Positions 8,654-15,941 of a DNA stretch of 31,321 nt are shown here, piece after piece; within the stretch, counting starts at the first letter, position 1; the number at the start of each line of letters is the position of its first letter. The position numbers were made by a program, and so were the translations under genes. The notes below the pieces were generated by a model. It made no database searches and had not been told where the DNA came from. It saw nothing but the letters and a program-made list of their open reading frames with translations. Source of the stretch: Deltaproteobacteria bacterium (lineage in GTDB: Bacteria; JAEEML01); contig JAEEML010000145.1 of assembly GCA_016283195.1 (NCBI GenBank), positions 1-31,321 of the forward strand, read 5' to 3'.

Positions 8654-10387
8654 ATGAAAAAGTATCTTGCACTAGCAGCAGCGCTTTCCTTGCTGCCCAG
8701 CTTTGTTGCCTGTAACGTAACTCCGGATAAACCAAACGCTCCGGTGAAACCATCAGGCAATGGGAATCAAAACAACAACCATGATAGCCAAAGCGATAAC
8801 AATCATGGCAACAACAACCCCGGCCAAGATGATATCACCTGCGGGACACCGGATGAAGATGGCTATTACTCCGCTTGTATTGATGGCAAAGACGGTAATC
8901 CTATTGCTGTCAACTGTATGAACAACAAGTTATACAGTGTCATAGATTGCCTCTTGGGGCGCGTCTGCATTAGTGATGACTATTACGGCGCCTATTGTAC
9001 TTATGAAGTACCGGAAACTGACTTTTGCTCAGGCAAGGAGCAAGGTTACTATTGTGCCACCATCGGAAATGATAGCTGGTTACTGGCCTGTAGTGAAGGT
9101 GAAGCGCTAGATGATTACAGCGAAAATTGCTCAAGCCAAAAAGGTATGACCTGTGGCTCTATAACATATAACGGCCAAACAGCTTCACGCTGTAAATGTA
9201 CAACAAATGAGCAATGTGCCGGCAATAATTCCATGGCCAACTCCCATGGCATTTGTGTCAAAGATGGCGGTTTCTGTAGTGCGGAATGTGATGAAGGATA
9301 TGTTTTGGCTCAAGACTATAGTGGCTACTATTGTGCGGAAGATGATACACCAGCCGCAGTAAGAGCCCTTTGTGTCACCATTGGCACTTCAGAAGATGAT
9401 GCCACTTGCTGGACCGATCCGGAAAGCGGTGACACATGGCAAGTTATCTGTTACGATGGCGAAGTAAATCCCACCTATACCGCCAATTGCGCCGATTACG
9501 GCAGGGTTTGCAAAGAAGTTACAGATAATCTAGGTAGTTACCATACCTGCGCTGAACCTGATGACACCGAGTGCGAAGAAGACAAAGACTGCGAGGGCAC
9601 TGTTGAGGGCGGCCATTTTGTGTGTGTAATCGGCTACTGCGTAGCGGAGTGCAATGATGAAGAAGCCGAATTCAATGAGTTAACCGGCAAATGCGAAGGC
9701 AGCTCCGCGCCGGAATGTACCGAAAATGATGATTGTTCTTACACCGGCGGCCTGGGCACTGCGATTTGCAATGCCAGCCAAAAATGCGAAGTTAAGTGTG
9801 TAGAAAACGCCAGCTTTATGTACAACGGCAGCGATGCCTGTCAGTGCAATAATAACTTCCATGAAGATGATGGCGCCTGCATCGCTAATGGTTCAACTAC
9901 ACTAACGACCCACGGACCTGTTTCATTTGACTGGACCAATACCGGCAATGCGGCCACTGCTTATACCTCCTCATATACAAAAACTGTTGAAGAAGTAGTA
10001 ACTATTAAAGCTGTCGGCCGAGTTGATCTAAATAATAATACCTACGCCATTGATGGAGCTGGCATCATCATCAGAGGCAATAAAACTGATGCTAATCCAC
10101 CATCAGAAATCACTGTGACCGGGCTAACCAAGGGACTATCAAAAGTAACTTTGGATACTATCGCTTGGCCTGGTTCAAATGCAGCAAAAACAATTAAACT
10201 TTTGGTTACCCCCAATGTCGGTACAGCAAAAACTATAGAAGTTCCCAAAGATGATCCGCTAACTCGTAACAGAAGTGTTTCTTTCGATGATGCCCAAGAT
10301 GCTACTTCGTTTACCATAAAAGCCAATCATACAAATAATGACAATCGTGTTTCCATTAACAACCTGCGCTGGACCGATGGTAAATAA
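8654..10387 (+). CDS. Cys-rich modular lipoprotein with C-terminal beta domain
   Basis: 577 residues. CAGGAGG lies seven bases before the ATG. It has a lipoprotein signal peptide with lipobox FVAC and lipidated Cys20, then an Asn/Gly/His-rich linker to about residue 60. Residues 63-409 hold 38 cysteines in two alternating six-Cys module types. Type A: Cys63-115, Cys125-180, Cys240-299. Type B: Cys182-227, Cys307-347, Cys355-396, plus an extra pair at 398 and 409. Residues 411-577 have no Cys and look like a beta-sandwich ending in INNLRWTDGK. Asn at +2 after the lipid Cys suggests the outer membrane. Modules of this style are common in secreted proteins of Myxococcota and Bradymonadota. Likely a surface-exposed, disulfide-rich binding protein; the ligand is unknown. 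Confidence 0.88.
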   Translation: MKKYLALAAALSLLPSFVACNVTPDKPNAPVKPSGNGNQNNNHDSQSDNNHGNNNPGQDDITCGTPDEDGYYSACIDGKDGNPIAVNCMNNKLYSVIDCLLGRVCISDDYYGAYCTYEVPETDFCSGKEQGYYCATIGNDSWLLACSEGEALDDYSENCSSQKGMTCGSITYNGQTASRCKCTTNEQCAGNNSMANSHGICVKDGGFCSAECDEGYVLAQDYSGYYCAEDDTPAAVRALCVTIGTSEDDATCWTDPESGDTWQVICYDGEVNPTYTANCADYGRVCKEVTDNLGSYHTCAEPDDTECEEDKDCEGTVEGGHFVCVIGYCVAECNDEEAEFNELTGKCEGSSAPECTENDDCSYTGGLGTAICNASQKCEVKCVENASFMYNGSDACQCNNNFHEDDGACIANGSTTLTTHGPVSFDWTNTGNAATAYTSSYTKTVEEVVTIKAVGRVDLNNNTYAIDGAGIIIRGNKTDANPPSEITVTGLTKGLSKVTLDTIAWPGSNAAKTIKLLVTPNVGTAKTIEVPKDDPLTRNRSVSFDDAQDATSFTIKANHTNNDNRVSINNLRWTDGK

Positions 10388-10423
10388 TCTCTCCTAATCT
10401 CTTTTCCCCTTCCCTATTATCCA

Positions 10424-10452
10424 TTGACACAAGTTTTTTTTAACAATACAAG
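10424..10452 (+). promoter_or_regulatory. Predicted promoter of the 291-residue HEAT-like lipoprotein gene
   Basis: A perfect -35 box TTGACA (10424-10429), a 17-base spacer and TACAAG (10447-10452, four of six). It precedes the gene at 10496 and is followed 16 bases later by a perfect palindrome. Confidence 0.55.
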
Positions 10453-10468
10453 CATTGCTGTGTAGTTA

Positions 10469-10480
10469 GTGGATATCCAC
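10469..10480. promoter_or_regulatory. Perfect 12-base palindrome, candidate operator
   Basis: GTGGATATCCAC is fully self-complementary. It lies just after the predicted transcription start and six bases before the AAGGAG ribosome site of the next gene. With no loop it is more likely a dimer-binding DNA site than an RNA hairpin. Confidence 0.45.
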
Positions 10481-10495
10481 TTTTAAGGAGAAAAC

Positions 10496-11371
10496 ATGAA
10501 AAAACTAACCACCATCTTTCTAACTACCTTAATGGCTATGAGCCTTAATAGCTGTACCAGTGCCGAAAATAAAAAAGCCGAGCCCAAAGCTCCCGCGCAG
10601 GAAACAGCCAAAGAGCCGGCTAAAGAGGCCGTTAAAGAGGCCGCAGCCCCAGCCCAGGCAGAACAGGCCGCAGAAGCCCCAAAAGCTGAAGAGCCCAAAG
10701 CGGCTGATTGCCCGGCCATAACCGCCGAGGCCCTAAAAGCTATGGTGCAAGACGAAGAAAATATTTTCGACAAAGAGCATGAAGCCATCCTCGCCGCGCT
10801 CCGTTGCACCAAAGACGATGAAATTATCGCCCTCATAAATAGCCAAGATCAAAAAGTGGCCAAAATTGCCTGCTATGAAGTCGGCTCACTTTATAACGAA
10901 AAATTTGTGGCTCCCCTCACCGCCATAATTAACAACCCGGCCCAAAAAGATTTGCATGGTAAATGTATGCACAGCCTCGTCACCATGTGGCTGGATTACC
11001 CAGCTCATGAGCACCATAGCGAAGCCGCTTATAAAGCCACTATGGAATATTTCCAAAAGAAACCGCGCAATAATCTCGTTCCGGCTTATGACACATTTTC
11101 TTATATACACCAAGTAGCCAACGACAACAGCCAATTTGATAAATGGAAAGAGCAAGCCACTTGGTTTAAAGCCGATGAATTTGTGGCGGTTATGAGCGAT
11201 ATTCTCAAAGACAAACAGGCCAATTGGCTAAGCAAAAATCCGGCTTTGCGCGCTGTTTTTGCCTTTGGCGGCAAGGCCGAACTGGATAAACTTAGCCCGG
11301 TTATCAAAGAACTGGATGATATGCAAATAACGCATATTTATAAAGAATTGCAGGAAAAAGCCGGGAAATAA
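10496..11371 (+). CDS. HEAT-like repeat lipoprotein with Lys/Glu/Ala/Pro linker
   Basis: 291 residues. AAGGAG lies eight bases before the ATG. Signal peptide with lipobox LNSC and lipidated Cys20. Residues 21-71 are a low-complexity Ala/Lys/Glu/Pro tether. Residues 72-290 are alpha-helical, with segments such as DEIIALINSQDQKVAKIACY (106-125) that resemble HEAT/armadillo helix pairs. Thr at +2 suggests the outer membrane. Two more HEAT-like lipoproteins lie in the window (14874 and 22447), so this organism uses the design repeatedly. It seems to be transcribed alone from the TTGACA promoter. Probably a periplasmic scaffold or protein-binding lipoprotein; no specific family recognised. Confidence 0.85.
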   Translation: MKKLTTIFLTTLMAMSLNSCTSAENKKAEPKAPAQETAKEPAKEAVKEAAAPAQAEQAAEAPKAEEPKAADCPAITAEALKAMVQDEENIFDKEHEAILAALRCTKDDEIIALINSQDQKVAKIACYEVGSLYNEKFVAPLTAIINNPAQKDLHGKCMHSLVTMWLDYPAHEHHSEAAYKATMEYFQKKPRNNLVPAYDTFSYIHQVANDNSQFDKWKEQATWFKADEFVAVMSDILKDKQANWLSKNPALRAVFAFGGKAELDKLSPVIKELDDMQITHIYKELQEKAGK

Positions 11372-11518
11372 TGCACCGGCGGTTTAGCAAAAAATTCTCA
11401 TTTTTAACGCACTCTTCAACTTTTCTAAAAGCCAAGCAGTTAACAATAGGGCCTTTGATATATTAATTCGCTCAGGCATTTTTTGTGCTAAACAAATAAA
11501 TTAAATGCTAGTTCTACC

Positions 11519-11547
11519 TTGACTCTGGCCACTAAAAGTTATTTACT
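11519..11547 (+). promoter_or_regulatory. Predicted promoter of the DMT-like membrane protein gene
   Basis: TTGACT (11519-11524), a 17-base spacer and TTTACT (11542-11547). TGGCCAC occurs in the spacer at 11526-11532 and again at 11567-11573, the second within the palindrome GTGGCCAC, which may mark a regulator site. The surrounding 224 bases between genes hold no gene. Confidence 0.45.
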
Positions 11548-11595
11548 GCGCTAGTTTGGCTAATGGTGGCCACAATAAAACAATAGAGGAAAGTA

Positions 11596-12660
11596 ATGAG
11601 CGAAGAAAAAGCAGGAAGAGAAATTAGTGTCTGGTGGTTTGCTTTTGGCTATTTTGCCGCCTATGCGCCCTACAGCATGCTGACCAAGGTTATTTCCAGC
11701 GGCCTTTTAAAAGGTAACCCGGCTGTAAACGGCACAGCCTTGCTCTCCTTCTCCACTTTGGCCACCCTCGTCACCAGTTTATCAGTTATCACCCTACTTG
11801 GCTGGTGGAAATTTGCTTCGCATAAAAAAATCGGCGCTCTAAATGTACCGGTAACTTCAATTTGGACTTTTCTTTCCGGTATTTGCACGGCGGCCATCAT
11901 CGCCACCACCACTCTTTCTTACACCATCAAAGGCGTTTCCATCGTCTTTATGATGATTATCATGCGCGGCGGCGTCTTTATTTTGGCTCCTATTGTCGAT
12001 ACTATTTGCAAGCGCAAAATCAGCTTAAATTCCTGGATTGCCCTGGGCCTTTCGCTGGTAGCTCTTTCTGTGCAAGCCATCGGTAAAGCCAAAGGCGGCG
12101 ATTCATCTTTTAGCCTGCCCATTGAAGCTATAATAATTCTCTCACTTTATCTCGGCTCTTACTTCATCCGTATGCTCTTTATGACCAAAAGAGCCAAATC
12201 CAAAAACGATGCCGACACCAAAAAATATTTCGTGGAAGAACAAATGGTGGCCACACCCTCTTTGGTTATCTTCCTGCTCATTGCCGGCCTCTCCGGCCGC
12301 TTTGGTGCCTTTGGCAGCTTTGGAGCACAAATTCACTGGGGTTACACCACTTTCTTCAGCGAGAGCTCCGCTTTGGTCATCTGTTTGGTGGCTCTAATTG
12401 GTATTTTATCCACCGGCACCGGCATCTTTGGCACGCTTATTTACCTTGGCAACAAAGAAAACACCTTCTGCGTGCCGGTAAACCGCTGCTCCAGCCTCTT
12501 AGCCGGTGTTTTGGCTACCTTCCTGGTCTGGCAGGTTTTTAATGGCAATCCGCCAGCCACCACCGAGCTCATCTCGGCCGCTATTCTCATTGTGGCTATT
12601 ATTGTGCTCTGCGTGAAATTGCCTATAGGCGGCAAAAAAGATTGCAAAGCCTGTAAATAA
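11596..12660 (+). CDS. DMT/EamA-like multi-pass membrane transporter
   Basis: 354 residues with GAGG before the ATG. About ten hydrophobic segments run from residue 12 to 345, arranged as two halves of about five with a Lys-rich cytoplasmic loop near 198-215 (TKRAKSKNDADTKK). That topology and length fit the drug/metabolite transporter superfamily. The short hydrophilic N-terminus and a Cys/Lys-rich tail (KKDCKACK) should be cytoplasmic. EamA repeats are not clearly readable, so the assignment rests on topology. The tail has a C-x2-C pair, unusual for this family, perhaps metal-binding. rimM starts 48 bases downstream and may be cotranscribed. Substrate unknown. Confidence 0.75.
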   Translation: MSEEKAGREISVWWFAFGYFAAYAPYSMLTKVISSGLLKGNPAVNGTALLSFSTLATLVTSLSVITLLGWWKFASHKKIGALNVPVTSIWTFLSGICTAAIIATTTLSYTIKGVSIVFMMIIMRGGVFILAPIVDTICKRKISLNSWIALGLSLVALSVQAIGKAKGGDSSFSLPIEAIIILSLYLGSYFIRMLFMTKRAKSKNDADTKKYFVEEQMVATPSLVIFLLIAGLSGRFGAFGSFGAQIHWGYTTFFSESSALVICLVALIGILSTGTGIFGTLIYLGNKENTFCVPVNRCSSLLAGVLATFLVWQVFNGNPPATTELISAAILIVAIIVLCVKLPIGGKKDCKACK

Positions 12661-12708
12661 ATTTTCCGATGTTCTCTCTTATTTCCCCAACCTAAAAGCA
12701 GAATAAAC

Positions 12709-13245
12709 ATGAGTAGATGGATAGATTTTGCCACTATCGGCCGCCCTCATGGCGTAAAGGGCGAAGTGACTCTTTGGCCAGAAAACCCCGAAAGCGATAA
12801 TGTAAAAGCGCTCAAAGAGGTCATCATTGCCCCGCCGACGGCCGCCGGCAACAGCGGCGGCGAGAGCTGTCAGGTGCTGGCGGTAAAAAAAGTGGGCACT
12901 CATTATGCTGCCTCTTTGGCGGGCGTAACCAGCCGCGAGGCCGCCGCGCTCCTCACCGGCAAACATCTTTGGGCCGATTTGGATAGCCTCTCACCCTGCG
13001 GCGAGGATGAATTTTATCTTAATGATATTATGGGCTTTTTGCTAAAAGATAGCACAACAGGCCAAACTATCGGCCCCATTAGTGCCATTGCCGATTACCC
13101 GCAGGGGCCATATTTGGTGGTGCAAAAAGCGGCCGCCGGCGGGGAGATCGAAATACCATGGCAAGTGGCTTATTTAGTGGAAATTTCTTTTGAAAAACAT
13201 GAGGTTGTCTTAGCTCTGCCCGAAGGCTTTAATGAGCTTTTATAA
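12709..13245 (+). CDS. rimM: Ribosome maturation factor RimM
   Basis: 178 residues, the usual length. The N-terminal RimM domain begins with the family signature ATIGRPHGVKGEV (residues 7-19). The C-terminal PRC-barrel part includes EFYLNDIMGF (about 102-111), then QGPYLVV and EIPW motifs. RimM binds 30S subunits through S19 and helps mature the 3' domain of 16S rRNA. In most bacteria rimM sits in rpsP-rimM-trmD-rplS; here none of those partners is present, and it follows a membrane transporter and converges on a hydrolase gene with two bases between stops. The ribosome site is weak, which could keep expression low. The identification is firm; the isolated position is the unusual part. Confidence 0.95.
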   Translation: MSRWIDFATIGRPHGVKGEVTLWPENPESDNVKALKEVIIAPPTAAGNSGGESCQVLAVKKVGTHYAASLAGVTSREAAALLTGKHLWADLDSLSPCGEDEFYLNDIMGFLLKDSTTGQTIGPISAIADYPQGPYLVVQKAAAGGEIEIPWQVAYLVEISFEKHEVVLALPEGFNELL

Positions 13246-13247
13246 TC

Positions 13248-14714
13248 TTAGGCAATGAGCGCTCTCCACACTTTGGCGCCGTTTTTAAATCTCTTGTAAT
13301 TTGAAGGGGCGCTTTCCAGCATTTTCACAAAAGGCTTTTCTAAAGAAATACCTGTAATATCACGGGCATATTCCATAGCTCTTTTGGCATAGCGCAAAAT
13401 CTGTGTGCTCTCAAGGCCGGAAATATCATCAAAAAACCAACCGCAACTGGTAAACATCAAGAGACTAAAACGCTCCATTTCCAAAAGGCGGCCGGCCAAC
13501 ACCACCTCCTCCGGGGTAAGCGGCGCTTTAGCTTCAAAAGCCAGAAAATCCAACCAGGCCTGGTGATTTTTGGCTAAGATTACTTTTATATAATTGTTGC
13601 GCGCCGCCCAGATATCTTTAAAAATCTGCTCACCCTTTTGACGATAAACGGCATAAAGCTCATCACGCAACCAATTCATGGCCTCACGCAGCGGACCGCG
13701 CCACTTTTGTTGAAAATTGCCATTCATCTTGCAACCGCAATCGCGCGACCAGCGCCCTACACCATGGGCACAGCTCCACGAGGTGGGCTCTTTAATAACC
13801 ACCTCATATTTAGGCGGAAATTTCTCTAAATATTCTCCGTAAACAGTAATATTAGCCAGCTTATTTTCTTTAATATAATTGAGGCAAAAACTAAGAGCCA
13901 TCTCTCCTTTTTTATGATGATGGCCGTAAGTTTCGCCGTCTGTGGCAATATTTATGAGCTCATTTCCCTTGCCTTTAGCCTGAGCTAAAAGTCCCTTGGC
14001 AAATTCCACGCCATCGTTAAGCATACCGCCAAAAGCAATGGCCCCGGAAATATCCCCGCAATAAAAGAAAACAGCTATATTTTTACCTGATGGCAAATTT
14101 ACAAGATATGGCTCACGAAAATCGATATTGCCCTCCACCTTTTTCCAATTTTTTTTGCCTATAGCGCGAATCTTTTCGCCTTGCCACGGTGCTAATATGG
14201 TGAATTTTATGCCATTTTCGGCCAAAGCCTCCAAAGTTGGAGTATCCACTGCCGTCTCGGCCAACCACATACCTTCCGGCTTTCGACCAAAGCGCCACAC
14301 AAAATCGGCTATGCCCCATTTTATCTGCGTATCTTTATCTGCACTACTGGCAAGGGGCATAATAATGTGGTTATACACTTGGCCAATAGCGGTGCCATGG
14401 CCGGAAAATTGCTCCCTACTCTCCCGCTCGGCCGTAAGTATAGCCTGGTAGGTCTCCGGCTGATGTTCCTCAAGCCAAGAGAGTAAGGTGGGCCCCATAT
14501 TAAAGCTCATCTGCTTATAATTATTCACGATTTTTAGCAACTTACGCCCTTCTAAGATTTTAGTGGCGCAGTTTGGTGTATAACATTCGGCGGCGATGCG
14601 CTCATTCCAATCGTGATACGGATGAGCAGAAGATTGCTTTTCTATCTTGCCTGTCCAGGGATCTTCACGCGGGGGTTGATAAAAATGGCCATGAACACAA
14701 ATATATACACTCAT
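13248..14714 (-). CDS. Glycoside hydrolase family 57 / DUF3536-type protein
   Basis: 488 residues from the ATG at 14714, chosen because GGAGG lies five bases upstream and the family's HGHFYQPPRED motif begins at residue 8; the open frame extends 49 codons further without support. GH57 motifs in order: HGHFYQPP (8-15), NHIIMPL (115-121), GMWLAETAVD with candidate nucleophile Glu153, and TDGETYGHHHK with candidate acid/base Asp259. SWSCAHGVGRWSRDCGC (312-328) is the Cys-rich signature seen in GH57 proteins with DUF3536. Full DUF3536 proteins are usually longer (near 800), so this is a short version. There is no signal peptide, so it probably acts on alpha-glucans such as glycogen in the cytoplasm. 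A consensus TTGACA lies on minus at 14779-14774. Converges on rimM. Confidence 0.9.
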   Translation of the reverse strand: MSVYICVHGHFYQPPREDPWTGKIEKQSSAHPYHDWNERIAAECYTPNCATKILEGRKLLKIVNNYKQMSFNMGPTLLSWLEEHQPETYQAILTAERESREQFSGHGTAIGQVYNHIIMPLASSADKDTQIKWGIADFVWRFGRKPEGMWLAETAVDTPTLEALAENGIKFTILAPWQGEKIRAIGKKNWKKVEGNIDFREPYLVNLPSGKNIAVFFYCGDISGAIAFGGMLNDGVEFAKGLLAQAKGKGNELINIATDGETYGHHHKKGEMALSFCLNYIKENKLANITVYGEYLEKFPPKYEVVIKEPTSWSCAHGVGRWSRDCGCKMNGNFQQKWRGPLREAMNWLRDELYAVYRQKGEQIFKDIWAARNNYIKVILAKNHQAWLDFLAFEAKAPLTPEEVVLAGRLLEMERFSLLMFTSCGWFFDDISGLESTQILRYAKRAMEYARDITGISLEKPFVKMLESAPSNYKRFKNGAKVWRALIA

Positions 14715-14873
14715 AATTTCCTCCGGCCGAGCGGCCAAATAACGATATGCCTTTATTACCCTGCCGCCGCCCCTGTCAAGGGCAGTAAAATCATTTTGCA
14801 AATAAGGCTTTATTAAAAGTAGATTTTTTACTAGAATGGCGCCTGGTTTTGTCCTAACCAACGGATGGTTACT

Positions 14874-15941
14874 ATGGATATTAAAAGCATAAAGTATTTA
14901 CTGATGGTTGTTTTCGTTGTTTTTCAAGGGGTTGCCTGCACCACTCCCGATTCTCTGATGCAAAAAAGCGCCCTCAGAAACACTGCCAAAAGCGGAGCCG
15001 CAGCCAAGGATCTTGTTGCCTTTGTAAAAGCCAGTAAAAACGATGACAAATTGCGCTATTGGGCTTTTCGCAGCCTCGCCACCTTCCCGGAAGTCCCGGA
15101 TGCGGTGATTGACGATCTTGGCAAAATCATGCTAAATAGCGGTGAATCAAAGGATATCCGCATGTGGGCCGCTTATACGCTGGGCAAATTCAAGCGCAAA
15201 GAGGCTCTTCCTTACTTTTTGGAGGCGCTTGAGAATAATCCGGAAGCAGGTGTTGATTATTATGTGATAGAGGGCATAACCAGGCAGGTTGATGTTTTAA
15301 GCGGTGACAGGGATCTCTCTTTAAGGCTCCTGGCAGCTATGAATACTTATTTAAGCCATGCCAAAAATGAGCCGCCTTCTATTTACAATCTGCTTGATGA
15401 ATACGTAGCCACACTCTCTACTCTGGTGGTGGCTATGGATGAACTCTTAAACAAAAAATATGATAAAAATGCTACCAAAACCCGCACCGAAGACCTCTAC
15501 GGCGCAAGTTATCGCATTTTCCACACTATAGAACGCAGCTTGGAGCAACTATTAAATAACTATGCAGCCAATCAGATGAGCCTGGAAAAAGCTTTTGATT
15601 TAACATATAAAGCTTTGGAAACCAAATATCAGCCGGCATTTTTGCTTTATGCCTGGTATAGCGGCGAAATAGCTAATAACCCGGAGCTCTCTATATTAGC
15701 CGCTGGCAAGATTCTGCCCTGGCTTAATAATGAAGACCCGGAGCTGCGCCAATTGGTACTTTGGGCTCTAATGGAAATGGAAGTGCACAATGAAGATATA
15801 AGAGCCAAAGTGCTCAAGCACCTAGCTACCAAAGAGACCGATCACAACACGCTGCTTATGCTTGGCGATTACAAACACAAAGCCGGTACACCTGATGTAA
15901 TTCAACAGCTGCGCGGCATAAGCGTAAAGGACGATCAATGA
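14874..15941 (+). CDS. HEAT-like repeat lipoprotein, first gene of the GGX operon
   Basis: 355 residues from the ATG at 14874; an ATG nine bases earlier is possible but GGATGG fits the later one better. Signal peptide with lipobox GVAC and lipidated Cys22, Thr at +2. The remainder is helical, with HEAT-like pairs such as DIRMWAAYTLGKFKRKEALP (about 97-116) and PELRQLVLWALMEMEVHNED (about 288-307). Its TGA overlaps the ATG of the next gene (ATGA), so the two are translationally coupled. Probably an outer-membrane-anchored periplasmic scaffold that works with the Gly-rich lipoprotein. Similar in plan to the proteins at 10496 and 22447 but not obviously a close copy. Function unknown. Confidence 0.85.
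   Translation: MDIKSIKYLLMVVFVVFQGVACTTPDSLMQKSALRNTAKSGAAAKDLVAFVKASKNDDKLRYWAFRSLATFPEVPDAVIDDLGKIMLNSGESKDIRMWAAYTLGKFKRKEALPYFLEALENNPEAGVDYYVIEGITRQVDVLSGDRDLSLRLLAAMNTYLSHAKNEPPSIYNLLDEYVATLSTLVVAMDELLNKKYDKNATKTRTEDLYGASYRIFHTIERSLEQLLNNYAANQMSLEKAFDLTYKALETKYQPAFLLYAWYSGEIANNPELSILAAGKILPWLNNEDPELRQLVLWALMEMEVHNEDIRAKVLKHLATKETDHNTLLMLGDYKHKAGTPDVIQQLRGISVKDDQ

Noticed and set aside
11372-11595. Search for a small gene or RNA in the gap after the HEAT-like lipoprotein
   Set aside because: Only a candidate promoter and a short TGGCCAC repeat are visible; no start with a ribosome site and no tRNA-like fold.
14755-14787. CTGCC/GGCAG stem as a terminator between the GH57 gene and the HEAT-like lipoprotein gene
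   Set aside because: It lies at the 5' ends of both divergent genes, so a terminator makes no sense; the sequence is better explained by a minus-strand TTGACA box.
14715-14861. N-terminal extension of the GH57 protein
   Set aside because: GGAGG precedes the ATG at 14714 and the family motif starts at residue 8 from there; the extension holds the predicted promoter instead.
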